Below, piece by piece: positions 1-11,606 of a stretch of DNA of 47,327 bases (within the stretch, counting starts at the first letter, position 1; every line of letters begins with the position of its first letter). The translations under genes were made by a program, and so were the position numbers. Origin of the DNA: Zygnema cylindricum (taxonomy: Eukaryota > Streptophyta > Zygnematophyceae > Zygnematales > Zygnemataceae); contig JBBHKE010001413.1 of assembly GCA_037447655.1 (NCBI GenBank), positions 7,830 through 55,156 on the forward strand, read 5' to 3'. The notes under the pieces are model-generated. The model was not told where the DNA came from. It saw only the letters and a list, made by a program, of their open reading frames with translations, and did no database searches.

Positions 1-507
1 TGTCGTTCTAGCTTCCTTGAACGTTTACTAGCGGCGAGCAAGGGAAGCTCCGTAATTTACCGTGCACAGCAGCTTCCTCAGTTTTGACAGGAACTTTTGC
101 ACAGGAGAGAGGTTTGCTGCGCAGCGGCGTAAGCGTACACGTTTAAGCGAGCGGTTTATTCCCACACAGGGGTACATAAGTTCATTCCCAAAAAAAGGCA
201 GCAAATGTGTTTTTTACCCTGAAGGATGAACTTTTATAATGTGGCATGCTTTTTACCCGTTTTTGAGTTTATGTAAAACGCAGTAGAACCTTGAACTTTG
301 ATTTCATTGCAAGTGTGAAGATGAGCTGGAAGTGGGTCGCGATGATAATACTGCCAAATCGCCGTACCTTTCAAGTTCCAAGATGACGCAAAATGTATTT
401 GAGTTTTTGCCCATTTTTCGTACGGTGTAATATTTTCAAGTAGGAAGTCCCATTTTTTGTGTAAACGACGGAAAAAAACCCTTACTTGAATACATGGGGA
501 CACACCC
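1..507. mobile_element. Partial TTA-flanked MITE, right end
   Basis: The right end (about 487-507) resembles the inverted terminus of the complete element at 895-1671 and is followed by TTA at 508-510, the usual PIF/Harbinger target. Internal homology supports the link: the stretch around 385-440 (TGACGCAAAATGTA followed by a TTTTTCGTACGG-like segment) recurs near 1550-1600. No left terminus is visible, so it lies outside the window or is lost. I see no coding capacity. Confidence 0.45.
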
Positions 508-510
508 TTA

Positions 511-866
511 TTTGGCGAGCGAATTTGCACATGCGAATGCGGCGACGCGTCGTTTGGAGAGAGGACACGTTTTCAAGGACAGTTTTGACTCCTTCGACGA
601 CACGTGCCATTTAATGCCTCGAAGGGAACGAGCGGCGATCATTTGCAAGTTCCTTCGATCTTGCTGTAGCTCCCGGGCAGCTCAAGGATCCAAGAAAAAA
701 TATGGGGCTCGGGGGAGCACGTCGCTCATCAGAGGCGATTAAAAAACAAGTTTGATGCAAGGAAAAAAATGGCGTGGACTAACCGCCTTATTTAAAGCTT
801 GTTATTGGGGTCATACCACTAATATTCGTGCTCCTAAATTTTACCCCTTGGATTAAGGATACAGTA
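511..866. other. Spacer with no recognised gene
   Basis: Unique-looking sequence between two inverted-repeat elements. A short ORF covers part of it, but the protein has no recognisable domain and low complexity. I see no gene. Confidence 0.4.
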
Positions 867-2998
867 CACCGCGAATCGTAATTAGAGTAAATTAGGGTGC
901 GTCTCCATGTACTTGAAACTTAGAGAATTTACTTTGTTTTTTAGCGCAGATCCGGCGGACCCGGATTTCGGGTGTCCCTATGTGTACTAAACGAAGTTGT
1001 CACTTAATGGCGTGACAATTGTAGACGTCGACAACTCCCGTGACGGCCGTCGACAGTGTACAATCTGTGATGACGCACGTTATTTTTTGTAACCGGTTGT
1101 GACGTCGCATGACTTTTCGTGACATTGTAGACATACCGCCATCCAGCCTGGTGCCGTTTCACGGTTGAAGAAGATGCAATTTGCCTTTGCGTCTCTTGTC
1201 CGCTCGACGTGAAATGGCATCGGATCTTGAGACCCCTAGCGAAATAAAATCCGTACCAGGCGCAAACGGACAAAACCAAACAAATTGTGTACTTTGCTTT
1301 GTCGAACCTGAACGCAAACGGACAAAACTTAACGGATCGTGCACTTTTCGTCGTCGCTTTAATTCTTTTGAAATTTCTTGAAAAAAATTTACACGTGCGA
1401 CTACCTGTCTCTATTTGTTTTTCGAAAATTATTTGTTTTGAATCACATCTTCCCTGTGTTTTAAAGAAAAGTTTGAAGATGACGTTTTTTGGCGTGGCCG
1501 TGGGTCGAATGAGACAAAACGACAATATGTAGTACATTTTAAATTCAATGATGACGCAAAATGTACTTTATATTTTCTCTATTTTTTTGTACGGTTGAAA
1601 ATTACGCGGTACGGCTCTAAGTTTTACAAGAAAACGACAAAAAAAACCCTTAAGCACATGGAGACGCATCCTTACTCTAAGGGTGAAGTTCCATCAAGCG
1701 AAAAGTGGCGTTTCTAACAGAAATCCGCGACTTTCCGTACCAGATTGTACCGCCTATTTTGTTTTTATACCAAAACCAAATTACAGAGAATCTTGCCGAT
1801 ACTCTCCAGAAGTCTTGGAGGTAATACTGGCCGTCAGATGTTCATCTACGATGAGTTCGCTTCAATTTTCTTTGTTAGACTCAACCCATCTCGCGAGGTG
1901 GGTTGGCATATACAGAAAAAAAAAATGTGAGACGGTGGACAATTAAGCTACGTGTCATGATGGAAAACCAACGAAAAATCTTAAGATTTGCACATGACAC
2001 GCGGTTTCCAAAATACAACCGAAAATAAAAACGAAATTTCGTAACATTCCCTCGTCACGCTATTTTCGATAACTTTTGTTCGTCACACTATTTCTCTCAA
2101 AGGACTTTCGTTATGTTCGAGAACTGAAACCCTAAAAAATGAGCTGGCGTACAGACTGGCGTCTGCAAAATGTATAAAAGTTTTGTCGTATGATTACTTC
2201 GTACGCAGGTACATGGTACGCAAGTCAAGATTTGAAGTTAAGTTTGTCGGTGCTAAAAATCTGAAAGATATTCAATATCGGATCGTAGCTTGCGTGGCAC
2301 CAGTCAATTTAGAACACGTGGCTTACAGACTCTACGTGATGGAACTTCGACTCAATCGACCCGGTCTGTAGAGTTTGTTGTACAATTACATAAACGTATG
2401 ATGGAACTTCACCCTAATTCGGTCGCTCGAAATTTTGACTCTGTGACATCAAATAGAGTGAATGATTCTAATTTTTTCATTATTCTAATTTAGGTAAGTT
2501 TAATTAGCTTAAAAAATTGTAATACAGGTTATTTTTAAATAGTGTGGAGTACGGACGACGTTCGACCGTGCAAAATTGTACTTTTTTAAGTAAAAGGGTA
2601 CAAATAATGATTTAATTGAATCGCGCTCGCACGTGAAATCGCAATAAACAAAAAATCAATCACATCGAAAAAAAGCCGTTCGCATAACTCTCGTCTGTCG
2701 ACAACATGGTCGTCAGTGTGAACATTAACTGACATTCAGCGCGACAAATAATACAAATGTCATAATGACGTCAAAACTATACGGACTGACAGATTTTGTA
2801 CGTCTACGTAATTTAGTGTTCGTAATTTCAGCGCGGATAATTATTGCCGACATAACCCAATATAGAGTACTTAAATAAATTAGAGTAAACTTCCTCTGTG
2901 AAAAAGTTCTATCACATAAAATAGAGTTCAATACTATAATTGTTTTTTTTTGTTTTTTTACTCTAATTTTTTCATTACTCTAATTAAGATTCGCGGTG
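867..2998. mobile_element. TA-flanked inverted-repeat DNA element (Tc1/mariner-like, non-autonomous)
   Basis: The left end reads CACCGCGAATCGTAATTAG and the right end is the inverse CTAATTAAGATTCGCGGTG, one change apart. Each is bordered by TA (865-866 and 2999-3000), which fits a TA target duplication. The same terminus occurs at both ends of 23605-24151, at a right end at 22299 and at a lone left end at 13168, so it is a family. No transposase is visible in 2.1 kb. A second element (895-1671) is nested in it near the left end. Superfamily assignment rests on the TA duplication only. Confidence 0.6.
895..1671. mobile_element. Nested MITE with TTA target duplication (Tourist/Harbinger-like)
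   Basis: It starts GGGTGCGTCTCCATGTACTT and ends with the inverse (AAGCACATGGAGACGCATCC), and is flanked by TTA at 892-894 and 1672-1674. It inserted just inside the left terminus of the TA-flanked element. The opposed short ORFs in its interior have no recognisable domains. TTA targets and GGG-starting termini fit the PIF/Harbinger group, but no transposase is present to confirm this. Confidence 0.62.
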
Positions 2999-3000
2999 TA

Positions 3001-3196
3001 TTGTACTATAGTGTCAACGACATTAATTGCTTATTTTTAGCTCTAATAATCTAAACGGTTCAAAATCAACCACGCTATTAGTAACTGAATTAGAATTAGT
3101 AACACTAATGTAAACCCCCATTGTAATAATTCCTTGACCCTAAAAACGATCCACATTCTACTCCAGAAACGACAAATCATTCCCTATTTGCTTTAA
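3001..3196. other. Short spacer between DNA element and Helitron
   Basis: AT-rich sequence with no gene. It resembles stretches near 11780-11880 and 22150-22260 (an AAACGGTTCAAAATCA-like segment followed by a CACGTCATTYGGAACTG-like one), so it is probably repeat-derived. Confidence 0.35.
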
Positions 3197-3209
3197 CTAG
3201 TAAATCAAT

Positions 3210-3224
3210 GCCCGTTACACGGGC
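3210..3224 (-). other. Helitron 3' terminal hairpin
   Basis: Perfect 6-bp stem with a 3-nt loop, 9 nt inside the terminal CTAG at 3197-3200. The same hairpin with the same 9-nt spacing occurs at 13780-13794 before CTAG at 13804-13807. A one-base variant without a CTAG end lies at 13280-13294. Confidence 0.75.
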
Positions 3225-3752
3225 AAAGGTCATGTTGAGTGTGTTTAAGGTTGTATAGAGTTTTTGTACTCTATATGTTTGGGAACAACTTCAGGTGGGT
3301 TTTTTTATGAACTATACAAATGTAAATCATATGTGGGAATAACAACCATAGGGTGTTTTGATTTGCAACACAAATATAGACAATTTTAAACCGAGAGAAT
3401 GTCCCATGTAAAATGTCATTCTGTGCAAACAAACATGTTTTGAAGTTCATAATCATAATTAGTCTACTTCACAACAAGAATATCGTAGTTCAGATTAATT
3501 GGATTTATTGATGAATGAGTGTCACCTTTGTAATAACGTTCAATGGTGTGTGGCTCTAGCAATTTCAACTGACTAACTATACTAAACTAACCATTCTCCA
3601 CCTATATCTATGTGTAATTGTCAAAAAATCAAATGTTTATTTTTAGCTACAGATCTCATGTTGGTGTGTTTTGTTACACAATATGTTTTTGAAATCATAA
3701 CCTTAACATATCATTTGTCTACATTTGTCACTTATAATTCAACTAATGTACA

Positions 3753-5742
3753 CTATGCATTAATAACACTTTTGTAAACAACATTCTTGGTATACGTTCC
3801 GTTTTCATCCTCGAGTATCTGTTCTTCAATCAACACTTTTATATTAGCGCGTGAAGTGACTCGCGACAACGCCACATATAGTTGTCCGTGTGCAAACAGT
3901 GATTGGGGCAAATACAGACCCAAATGGTGTATTGATTCTCCTTGTGCTTTGTTGATTGTTATAGCAAATCCTACTTGTACTTGAAATTGTCGCCGTTTGA
4001 TTTGGAATGGCAAATTTTTTTCGTTGCTGATCATCGGTATACGCGGAATGAAAACTTCGGTGTTTCGTACAACACCAGTGAGTATTTTTGTGTGAATGCA
4101 GTTTTTGGAAAGACCCACCTCTCGGAGTTTGGTTCCATTACAAAGTCCCATTTCACCGTTGATATTACGCAATAGAATGATCGGTGTACTTGTTTCACAT
4201 TAATAAATGTCAATTAATATGTATTCAATATCTGATCAGATATTTTTTGTTAATATGATTTAAATTATTGAAATTAGAGATTGTGGTTTGTATTAAAGTG
4301 CATATTTTTTTTGATGTTTAAACAGATAAATAACCACATGAACTTGTATTAATTTGATTTATATTACAAAATGTGTATTTAATATATTATCATATTCAAG
4401 TTAATTTTGATTCAATCATAGGCATTATGGATTGTGGGTAATTGATTATATAATTTTTCACATTGATATTTAGAGACTTAAATAACTGTATGATAAATAA
4501 GGTTATGAGAATAATTGATGCACCTATTTTTAGTTTGAGGTTGTGCGGTGGGATGCCACTGATTGTTAACGAGTTGAGGAATTCTTGTGGCAACAATAAT
4601 TGTTGATCAGGTTCTTCGATCTCCACTGTGTCTACAAAAATGAATTCATGCTCTTGTTTCGGTATTTTCCTCATCACCAAGTCCTTGACAATGTTAACAT
4701 CCACATTGCGAGGAGATAGTATAGCACGATCTGAGAAGTAACCATCGCGAATGTATTGCGTTGTTACGTTTGGAAAGGTGCATTGAATAAGGTTCTCCAA
4801 GTTTGCATTCGTGTCATTGCTTCTGTGTAGCACTATATCTTTTGGAAGCTTTATGTACTCTGGTGATAACCGTGGGTGTGATTCGTGTCGCCCCTCCCCA
4901 ACTTGAAGCAAGAATGGGGCGAATTCCAAGAGTGTTGAGGCGGCAATGTCATCTTGGGCTGTGCGAACACGCATATTTATTTTCAAACGAAGTTGTTTGA
5001 ATTTTTGTCATAAGAGGCTGTTTTTAACGCATGCTGCGATGATTTGAGCATCTGTGGCTTTTTGAATAACTGGGAGGCTTTTTGAATAACGAAAGTCCCC
5101 CGCTATGAGAAACACTACATTGCCAAATGGTTTTTGATCTTCTCGTAAATCTTGCAATGTTCTATCCATTGCCTCAAGTAGATGTCGATGAGACATAGAA
5201 ACTTCATCCCAAACGATCAAAGAGGTTTGACGCAATAACTCTGCAAGATCTGATTGAGAAGAGAAATTGCATGTAGATTGAGCATCTATATCTAATGGAA
5301 GCTTAAATCTTGAGTCCGCTGTCTTTCCTTCTGTCAATAACAAAGCTTCTATACCACTTGCAGCAACGGCGATAGCTATTTTGCCGTTAGTACGCACTTT
5401 TGCCAAAATTTTATCTATGACAAATGACTTTCCTGTCCCTCCTGGTCCATCAAGAAAGAAACAAGTTTCGGCCTTTGAAGTATCTTGTACAGCATTTGTA
5501 ACTACGTCATATAATTTTTTCTGTTCTACATTGAGTGTGGTGACTCATGATAACACTCGTGTCATGTCTTCAAGATTATGAAATTTTTCGGCGTCTATTA
5601 ATGGATTTCATTTTTGTGTTTGACGAATGAGTTGCTCTAGATAGTCGGACAATTAGGGTAGAGTTGGATAATCCGTAAGCGATTTACCGCCCCCACGTAG
5701 GAATTGTTCAATGTCCAATAAAGTCTCGTATTCTTCTTCTCG
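3753..5742 (-). pseudogene. Helitron Pif1-like helicase domain, broken
   Basis: This is the C-terminal helicase of the Helitron transposase. The Walker A motif GPGGTGKS is encoded at 5448-5425 and a Walker B region WDEVSM near 5220-5198. FRYSKSLPVIQKATDAQI corresponds to the usual FRQ-LPVI block but has a short internal duplication (ctttttgaataac twice near 5065-5090). The C-terminal motifs GFAITINKAQGES and YVALSRV lie at 3860-4030. In-frame stops occur near 5545 (TGA at an expected Arg codon), 5653 and between 5008 and 4987. An AT-rich insertion at about 4185-4495 splits the conserved GA-I-LLRN segment. It could not yield an intact helicase. The flanking Rep and the terminal hairpin argue against a host PIF1 gene. 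Confidence 0.82.
4185..4495. repeat. AT-rich insertion within the helicase pseudogene
   Basis: The helicase peptide stops matching after LKIGASIILI (near 4497) and resumes at LLRNINGEMGLCNGTKL (near 4175), two pieces that are normally contiguous. The roughly 310 bp between them are strongly AT-rich and noncoding. Similar ATTATTCT / ATCATTCT strings at both edges could be a degraded target duplication. I do not recognise the inserted element; an intron is less likely because no good GT-AG pair restores the frame. Confidence 0.5.
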
Positions 5743-8237
5743 TTAAAGATTCTCATTATTACGCGACTCATGAGCTGTGTAATTCGCGCGATTTTTATGA
5801 TGGATATCCTCAGACATATCTTTGAAGTTCTTTGCCCATAATGATTTTGCGGATTGAAGATTAGCGCAGAGGAGGATTGTGGCAAATAGGTGTCGAAGTT
5901 GTTTTGGCATTTGGAATGATACCGCTTCTTCCATGCATTTTTTCCACTCTACATCATCATGGCGAAGTCCCATTGCACTTGCAACTTCGGCAAATGTAGC
6001 ATACTCAACACCTTCGATAGTACACAAATCTTTGAACGACAGTGGTCCTCGTCGATAGCAAAGTAACAAACGAAGGTAATAACGTTCGGGTTCAACTGGT
6101 GAGCAGGTAACCATTCTCCCTATGACACTTTGATTAACTCTTGCTCGCTTTTGCCAATATTTATTCTTCCAAATGTAATGTTTAGGGATTTTTGGATACA
6201 AAAGGGAACGTGCGGTCTCATCATTGGCACATAAGTCGAAGTAACTTGTAAGTTTCGTAGACGAAGCACGATTCAAAACTGTTGACGCATTTTCTGTTGC
6301 ATGAAACGTAACCATTTGCTGATAAGGTAAATGCACATCAAGCTTTTCTACAGTGTGAGACTTAGCTTGTAAAGGGAATTCGAACAATCTCCAACATGAT
6401 TCCGATGCGGATACGTATCGCGCATCTAAGTATTGTTGAATTTCGTCCTTGGGCTCGTTGTTTCCTAATAACACTGCGGCGCGATCATGCCTTTTGTACA
6501 CATACTTGTACAAATATTAGACCGATGCTACTGTTGAGCACACTTCGACATTAATGTGACAGTTGTATTTGTGCGAAAACCAAGGATTGTATAGAATAAC
6601 AAATTGATTATCAAGTGTTTTTCCATTTTTTGTAATAACACGGCCATTATTTCGTCTCTTGTAAATAGGATATCCATTACCATCCTCTTGAGTCTCTTCA
6701 CAGAATGCTTTTGGAAATCCTTTCTTGCATTTGCCCTCACGCAAACAGCGCACGTCACACGGACCATGCATCATGCATGCTGTCACTGTTTTGTGCAATT
6801 TTTTGTTCATCGGTTCTGGTATCCCTGCTGAAGCGAACACGTCATATTCTATGGGTGTTCGAGGTTTGTCCTCATCAGCTAACATTTGGAGCAAATGTGC
6901 ATGAGGCAAACCGCGTTTTTGAAACTTAATCACGTGAATTCTTCCCACCTGTACTCCTAATACACCTTCTGATATGTCTTGAAGTATAGCTTTCATCTTC
7001 AGGGAAAACACGCGCACAGTTATGTCAGGTCGGTTGGAGGCAATCTCTCCTGGTTTCAATGATTGTTTCATTTATTTCCAGTTAGGATTACATGTGATCG
7101 TTATAAATAAATCTGGCTTGCCGAGTGCGCGGACAATTGCCATAGCGTTTTGGTATTGTTCCTGCATATACCTATCACCACCAGTGAAGCTTGGCGCTAA
7201 GATGATGTGTCGCCCTGTTCTTAAAAGTTCTTCATTGCGTTGGTTTACCACGACATTATTTGATGCCGAAATGTTTGCATGACTTTGTTGCCTCGCCTCA
7301 TCGGTTACGACACATTGGTCGCCTGGTATCAAATCCATTAATCCCCCATACAACTAGGCGCGCAAAGTACGTTGATTCTCGCGCTGGAACTTAAGTCGTT
7401 GTTGCTCCACTTTCGCATACTGGTCCACACAATACTGTTGGAATAGGCGACCAACTTTGTGTATTAAATTGTTTTCTCCTGCACGCGTAAATAAACGATA
7501 GGCAGCATATGCTCTTGGGGACACACGTCTTCCATTTGTCATTTCCAAACCAAAATGCCACCCGAGTTCACCATATGGAAATAGAAGTGGGTATTGGAGT
7601 GGGTCATATAATGCGTGTGACTCGAATATTCGCATCATTCGATTGCCTCTTTTTATATTCAAAACTATATCTCTTCCTTTAGTATTTTCTGTTAGGTTAA
7701 CCAAAGTTGTTGCCACTTCTTCTGCTTGTGGCTGATTGTAACGACGTTGGTCTAAATTGTGAGCATTGTCTTTTAGTATTAAGCGTAATTCAGGGGCTTC
7801 ATAGATTTGTTCTCCGGCTGAAATAAATTGTTGCGCCAAAGGGTTGTGTGTTTTCATCATATTTTGAATCATTGTCACTACATCGTGGTCTAATCCATCC
7901 ATAATACTCATGCGCCTGTTTACTTGCGTCTCCATTGATGCGTCAAATGCAAAGACTTGTGCAAACGCAACTTGATATTCTTGGGGCAACAGTTGACATA
8001 TTCGATGACATATGGTTCATTGAATACGGAAATTAAAAGGGTCATTACTTGCTCCAATCGATACGTCGCTGAGAGGGAGTGTTGTGGATGCACCAAGTGA
8101 GGTAAACGAAAACACCATGTTGTACGAACGGATTTTATTCAAGAAATTAGCATTGCTATACAAAGTTAAAAGCTCCGAATGAGGCGTTTCATATGAAGCA
8201 AGTTGTACTTTGCCAAGTACACAACAAACTCCAACGG
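5743..8237 (-). pseudogene. Helitron-like N domain and HUH Rep, broken
   Basis: This encodes the replication-initiator half of the transposase, which nicks DNA during rolling-circle transposition. From the N-terminus: the cysteine-bearing MEITCTHCNAQKW segment, then the FRI...CHRICQLLP block, the Helitron-like N domain (MDGLDHDVV...YPLLFPYGELGWH) at 7989-7354, ITCNPNW, the HUH motif in KRGLPHAHLL near 6910, and the two-tyrosine motif YKYVYKRHDRAAV at 6510-6470. Stops replace expected residues at 8237, about 8011, 7356-7354 (TAG where Glu is usual), 7074-7072 (TAA where Glu is usual) and 6519-6517 (TAA where Lys is usual). These look like single-base changes in an otherwise continuous frame, so decay appears fairly recent. 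Confidence 0.85.
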
Positions 8238-8863
8238 CCTATCTTGTCCATTTTTGTGCGTTGCAATGAGTGCATGTAATTTCCATAGGTGGAAGTCTAT
8301 GTCGTCCTGGACAGATGTAATCTTCATGAAGTCCTAAAGCAATTTTTTGCACCCTTGCACTTCGGCGTGTGATACGTTGACGTTGACGATCACCTTCAGT
8401 GCGTCTTCGAATGTCGCGTTGTTCTTCTGTCGCGTTTTGTTGTTGTAGGTTGTGTTGTCTAAATTCAGGTTCGTCCAAGGATTCGTGAGTATTTTTCGGT
8501 GTTGAATTGAACAACATTAGCTTCTGGTCTAGCAGCTTGTGATCTTTCCTCCTCGTCGAGATGTTGAGCAAAGTGTTCTTCGACATGAATAGTATGTATT
8601 TCTGCGGTCCATACGTCATTCTTCTTTAACCTTAAATTCACCGTAGGTTGTGCCTCTACATATTGAAGGTTTTTCCTTGCCACCTCATTTCCTGTATTTT
8701 CCATTAGCGCGCGTTTCGCTCGTTTTCTTTCACGATCTTTTTGCAGTCGCTCCTCACGTTTTTCATGGGTCTTTTGAGCTCGTTTTTTTGCACGTTCTTG
8801 ACGTAACCGTTCATTGCGTTGATCACCTGTTTCTTTCGTCGATGTGGGTCGTACTGCACCCAC
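8238..8863 (-). pseudogene. Helitron transposase basic N-terminal region
   Basis: It encodes an Arg/Lys/Glu-rich, probably helical region (RNERLRQERAKKRAQKTHEK and following) of the kind that precedes the Helitron-like N domain in plant Helitron proteins. Two overlapping frames (8863-8465 and 8619-8239) both carry parts, which suggests one frameshift near 8500. The second frame continues into MEITCTHCNAQKW at the start of the conserved domain. A related basic stretch (RALKTSKQRQQRQFQERER) is encoded near 9240-9170, possibly an upstream exon. Confidence 0.6.
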
Positions 8864-10618
8864 ATGTCCAATGTCGTCATTACGTATACAACTTTGGATC
8901 CACCCGAATTTCTCTTTCCACTTTTTTTTTACTGATATATTTTACCGTTATTTTACCGTTAAAAAAAAAATACAACTATAATTTATATACGTTTAAAATG
9001 ATTAATGCTCTTTTAAAATTGGGGTAATACCCATTTTCTATTTTCATGAGAGCTTTTTCATTTAAACATTTAAATGCGCATATTTACGATCACATTGCTT
9101 TATGTGTTGAAAGTTTGACTATAGTCTATATGGGAACAACAATGACAACGTGGTTTTATTAACCACACAAACACACCTTTTTCTCGCTTTCTTTCACGTT
9201 CTTGAAACTGGCGTTGTTGTCGTTGTTTTGAGGTTTTTAGCGCGCGCTTGGTTGCTGCTCGTTGTGCGTTGGTGCGTTGTGATTGAGTTGGTACACCATC
9301 ATCTCGTCTTTATTCTGCTCCATGTGTAACTCTCGTTCTTTCACGTCCCTCGCGCAACAGTTCTTCGCATTGGTTTGTTGTATTTCCGGTCGTAGTAGGA
9401 GGGTATATAGCGGTTGGTTGTCCATGTGGTAGATTAGACCCTGCGTCCACGCATAAAATATGGTCAGTACATGTTTTTCAATTTCCGTTGGCATGTCTCA
9501 TATTATTACCAAGCTTTTATTTGCCACACGAACAAAATGTATAACGATTATATATACGTAGAAAATAAACAATTACGTTTTTATTCGTCTTTACTCACTT
9601 TCATTAGATTTTTCCAAGTCAAACCCATCATAACAACTTTTCAATTGGAAAAGTAAATTGGCATGCATGTGTCCCACATACACATTTTCATCATTTTTTG
9701 GAAATTTTTTGTTTTAAGATATCTATCCTACCAACATATGGCAAGACTTAACAAAACAACCAATAATTACATTTCATAAAGTTATTTAACAACACTTATA
9801 CTATTTACTTGGAATAATAACAATAGAGTGATTTTTTGAGCTCACCTAAACGATATCGTAATTCTTCAGGTGTAGGTTCAAGCATCTACTGGGCCCAAAT
9901 GCCACTCCTGAATGTATTTCCAAAGGGTAAAAACATCATGTGTTTCAAGTGTTTATCGATTTATGTCTAATTGAAATAGGTATACCCACATCAACACATG
10001 ATACACTATCAACGATAATACGATTCAATGAACAACTTGAAAACATGAAACTCTCTTTCTATTATTAAACCCAAATTTCATTTCTATACCATCATGCATT
10101 CTATGTGCTAATAAACTTTTTCGGTTCATGTTTAACCAAAAAGCGTACTACTAAGAATTACACACTTCATAATTTGAAACATAACATAACATGATTCAAA
10201 GCAACAACACAAACACATCACAAACTATTTCAAACGACAAAAGTGATTTATCGTACGTTGAGTGAATTAAAGTACACTACTCATATCTACACATTTTGCA
10301 CCATTTTCATGAACAAACCCCACTTGGAAACATGAAATTCATTTTTAAGAACCTCACACCAACAATTCATGAGCTGCCCCAGCTTTCAAACGGAAAAAGA
10401 CGTTTTTTTGTAGTTACAACTCTACAACGTACATCAATATATAAATAAACTTACCTTGGTAATGTTGTCATTGAACACTTGCAGGTTGAGGCGTTAGTCG
10501 AGCCGAGAAGGCACGGCCGTTTCAAAGTTCAGCCAGACCAAATTGGTACTGTTCAGCCAATTACTTTTCATGTCGTATAAGCGTACTAATTTTATTTTAT
10601 TTTGTTCCTGAATTCTAA
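8864..10618 (-). other. Helitron 5' region, AT-rich, upstream exon remnant
   Basis: The region lies upstream of the transposase N-terminus. It holds one minus-strand coding remnant near 9494-9170 and potential minus-strand splice donors (cttacctt on the plus strand near 10451), but no intact gene. The last 130 bp are less AT-rich and end against the minisatellite repeat at 10619. Confidence 0.4.
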
Positions 10619-11606
10619 AGATGTGCAAATTGAAGTGTTTTTTTTACGGTACTGCCGGTAGTCGTTCGTAGATTGTTCGTGGGTAATTTTTTTACGGTAC
10701 TCCCGGTGGTCGTTCGTACATACGGTGGTCGTTCGCAACGTTGCATTACGCCAACGGTACGGCGGTCCGTATTGCGGACGGTCGTAGGGCAATGTTACAT
10801 TTGTGCCAGGTACGGCGGTATATCCTGCTGACGGGCGGCGGCGTAGAATTACGCCAACGAGCGGCAGCGTATAATTACGCCAATTGTCGGCAACTAGAAT
10901 TACGACACTGAGCGGCAGGGTAGAATCACGCCAGCCGGCGAGAGCGTAAAATTACGCCACCAGGCGGCAGCGTTTAATCCGCCACCAAGCGTCAGCGTAG
11001 AATTATGTCGGCCGACGGCTGCGTAGAATTATGCCACCTGGCGGGCGGCAGCGTAGAATATTGCCACGGTACAGTGGTCTATACCGCGACGAGCGGCAGC
11101 GTAGAATTACGCTAGCCGACGGGAGGCACCGTAGAAAATTGCCAGCGGCCGTCAACGTAGAAAATTGCCAGCCGGTGTTAGCGTAGAAAATTGCTAGCAG
11201 GCGAGCGGCAGCGTATAATCATGCCACCCGGCGAAATCGTAGAATTACGCCAGCCGTACGGTAGTCTGTACACTGACGGTTGGCAGCGTAAAATTACGCC
11301 AGGCGTACGGCTAACTGTATACCGACGGTTGGCAGCGTAACATTACGCAATTCGTACCGCGCTCTGTACATAGACGGTTGGAAGAGTAACATTACGCCAA
11401 CCGTACTGCAGTCTGTACACCAGCGGGCGGCACCATAGAATTCCGCCAGCTGTACTGCTGTCTGTAACGCGACGGGCGGCAGCGCTTTATTATGCCCGCG
11501 GTACGGGCGTCCGGACTGCGTGTGACGGAAAAAATCCAAGACTGACACATCGCCTATATAAGGATTTCCGGAGGGGCGAACACCGTTCTCTTATTTATAT
11601 ACTGAT
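10619..11606 (+). repeat. Minisatellite array copy 1 with terminal TATA block
   Basis: About 20 imperfect units built on GCGTAGAATTACGCCAGC plus GGCGGGCGGCA. Short units are about 26-30 bp. Longer units of about 48 bp add a GTAC-bearing segment (for example CCGTACGGTAGTCTGTAC). The array ends in a non-repetitive block with CTATATAAGGATTTCCGG. A second copy at 13808-14744 is similar throughout but lacks one long unit, as expected from unequal exchange. The units vary in both spacer and core, so this is not a CRISPR. Function is unknown; a promoter-proximal array is one reading. Confidence 0.75.
11554..11561 (+). promoter_or_regulatory. TATA box at the end of array copy 1
   Basis: TATATAAG sits in a block conserved with 14692-14699 (CGCCTATATAAGGATTTCC, then GGAGGGG). 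Conservation of this block in both copies suggests it matters. No convincing gene follows copy 1. Confidence 0.45.

Larger units (their letters stand above)
3197..10618 (-). mobile_element. Autonomous-type Helitron, inactivated, minus strand
   Basis: Read on the minus strand, the 3' end is CTAG at 3200-3197, followed by a host T. It is preceded by 9 nt and a 6-bp hairpin (GCCCGT-GTA-ACGGGC), the standard Helitron 3' signature. Inside, in order, are a basic N-terminal region, a Helitron-like N domain, an HUH Rep and a Pif1-family helicase. All frames carry in-frame stops, so the element is dead. The 5' end is less certain. I place it at 10618 because a TC starts there on the minus strand exactly where the repeat copy at 10619 begins, and the second copy of that repeat also starts at a Helitron boundary. 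Total length would be about 7.4 kb. Confidence 0.7.

Noticed and set aside
3753-5742. Host PIF1 helicase gene.
   Set aside because: It lies directly behind an HUH Rep, within a Helitron terminus, and is full of stops.
11551-11580. Plant RNA polymerase I promoter and rDNA spacer array.
   Set aside because: TATATAAGG is similar to the plant Pol I start consensus and arrays occur in rDNA spacers, but no rRNA gene follows and the GGGG after the TATA is displaced.
10619-11606. CRISPR array.
   Set aside because: Units vary in core and length and the spacers are related to one another; the context is eukaryotic.
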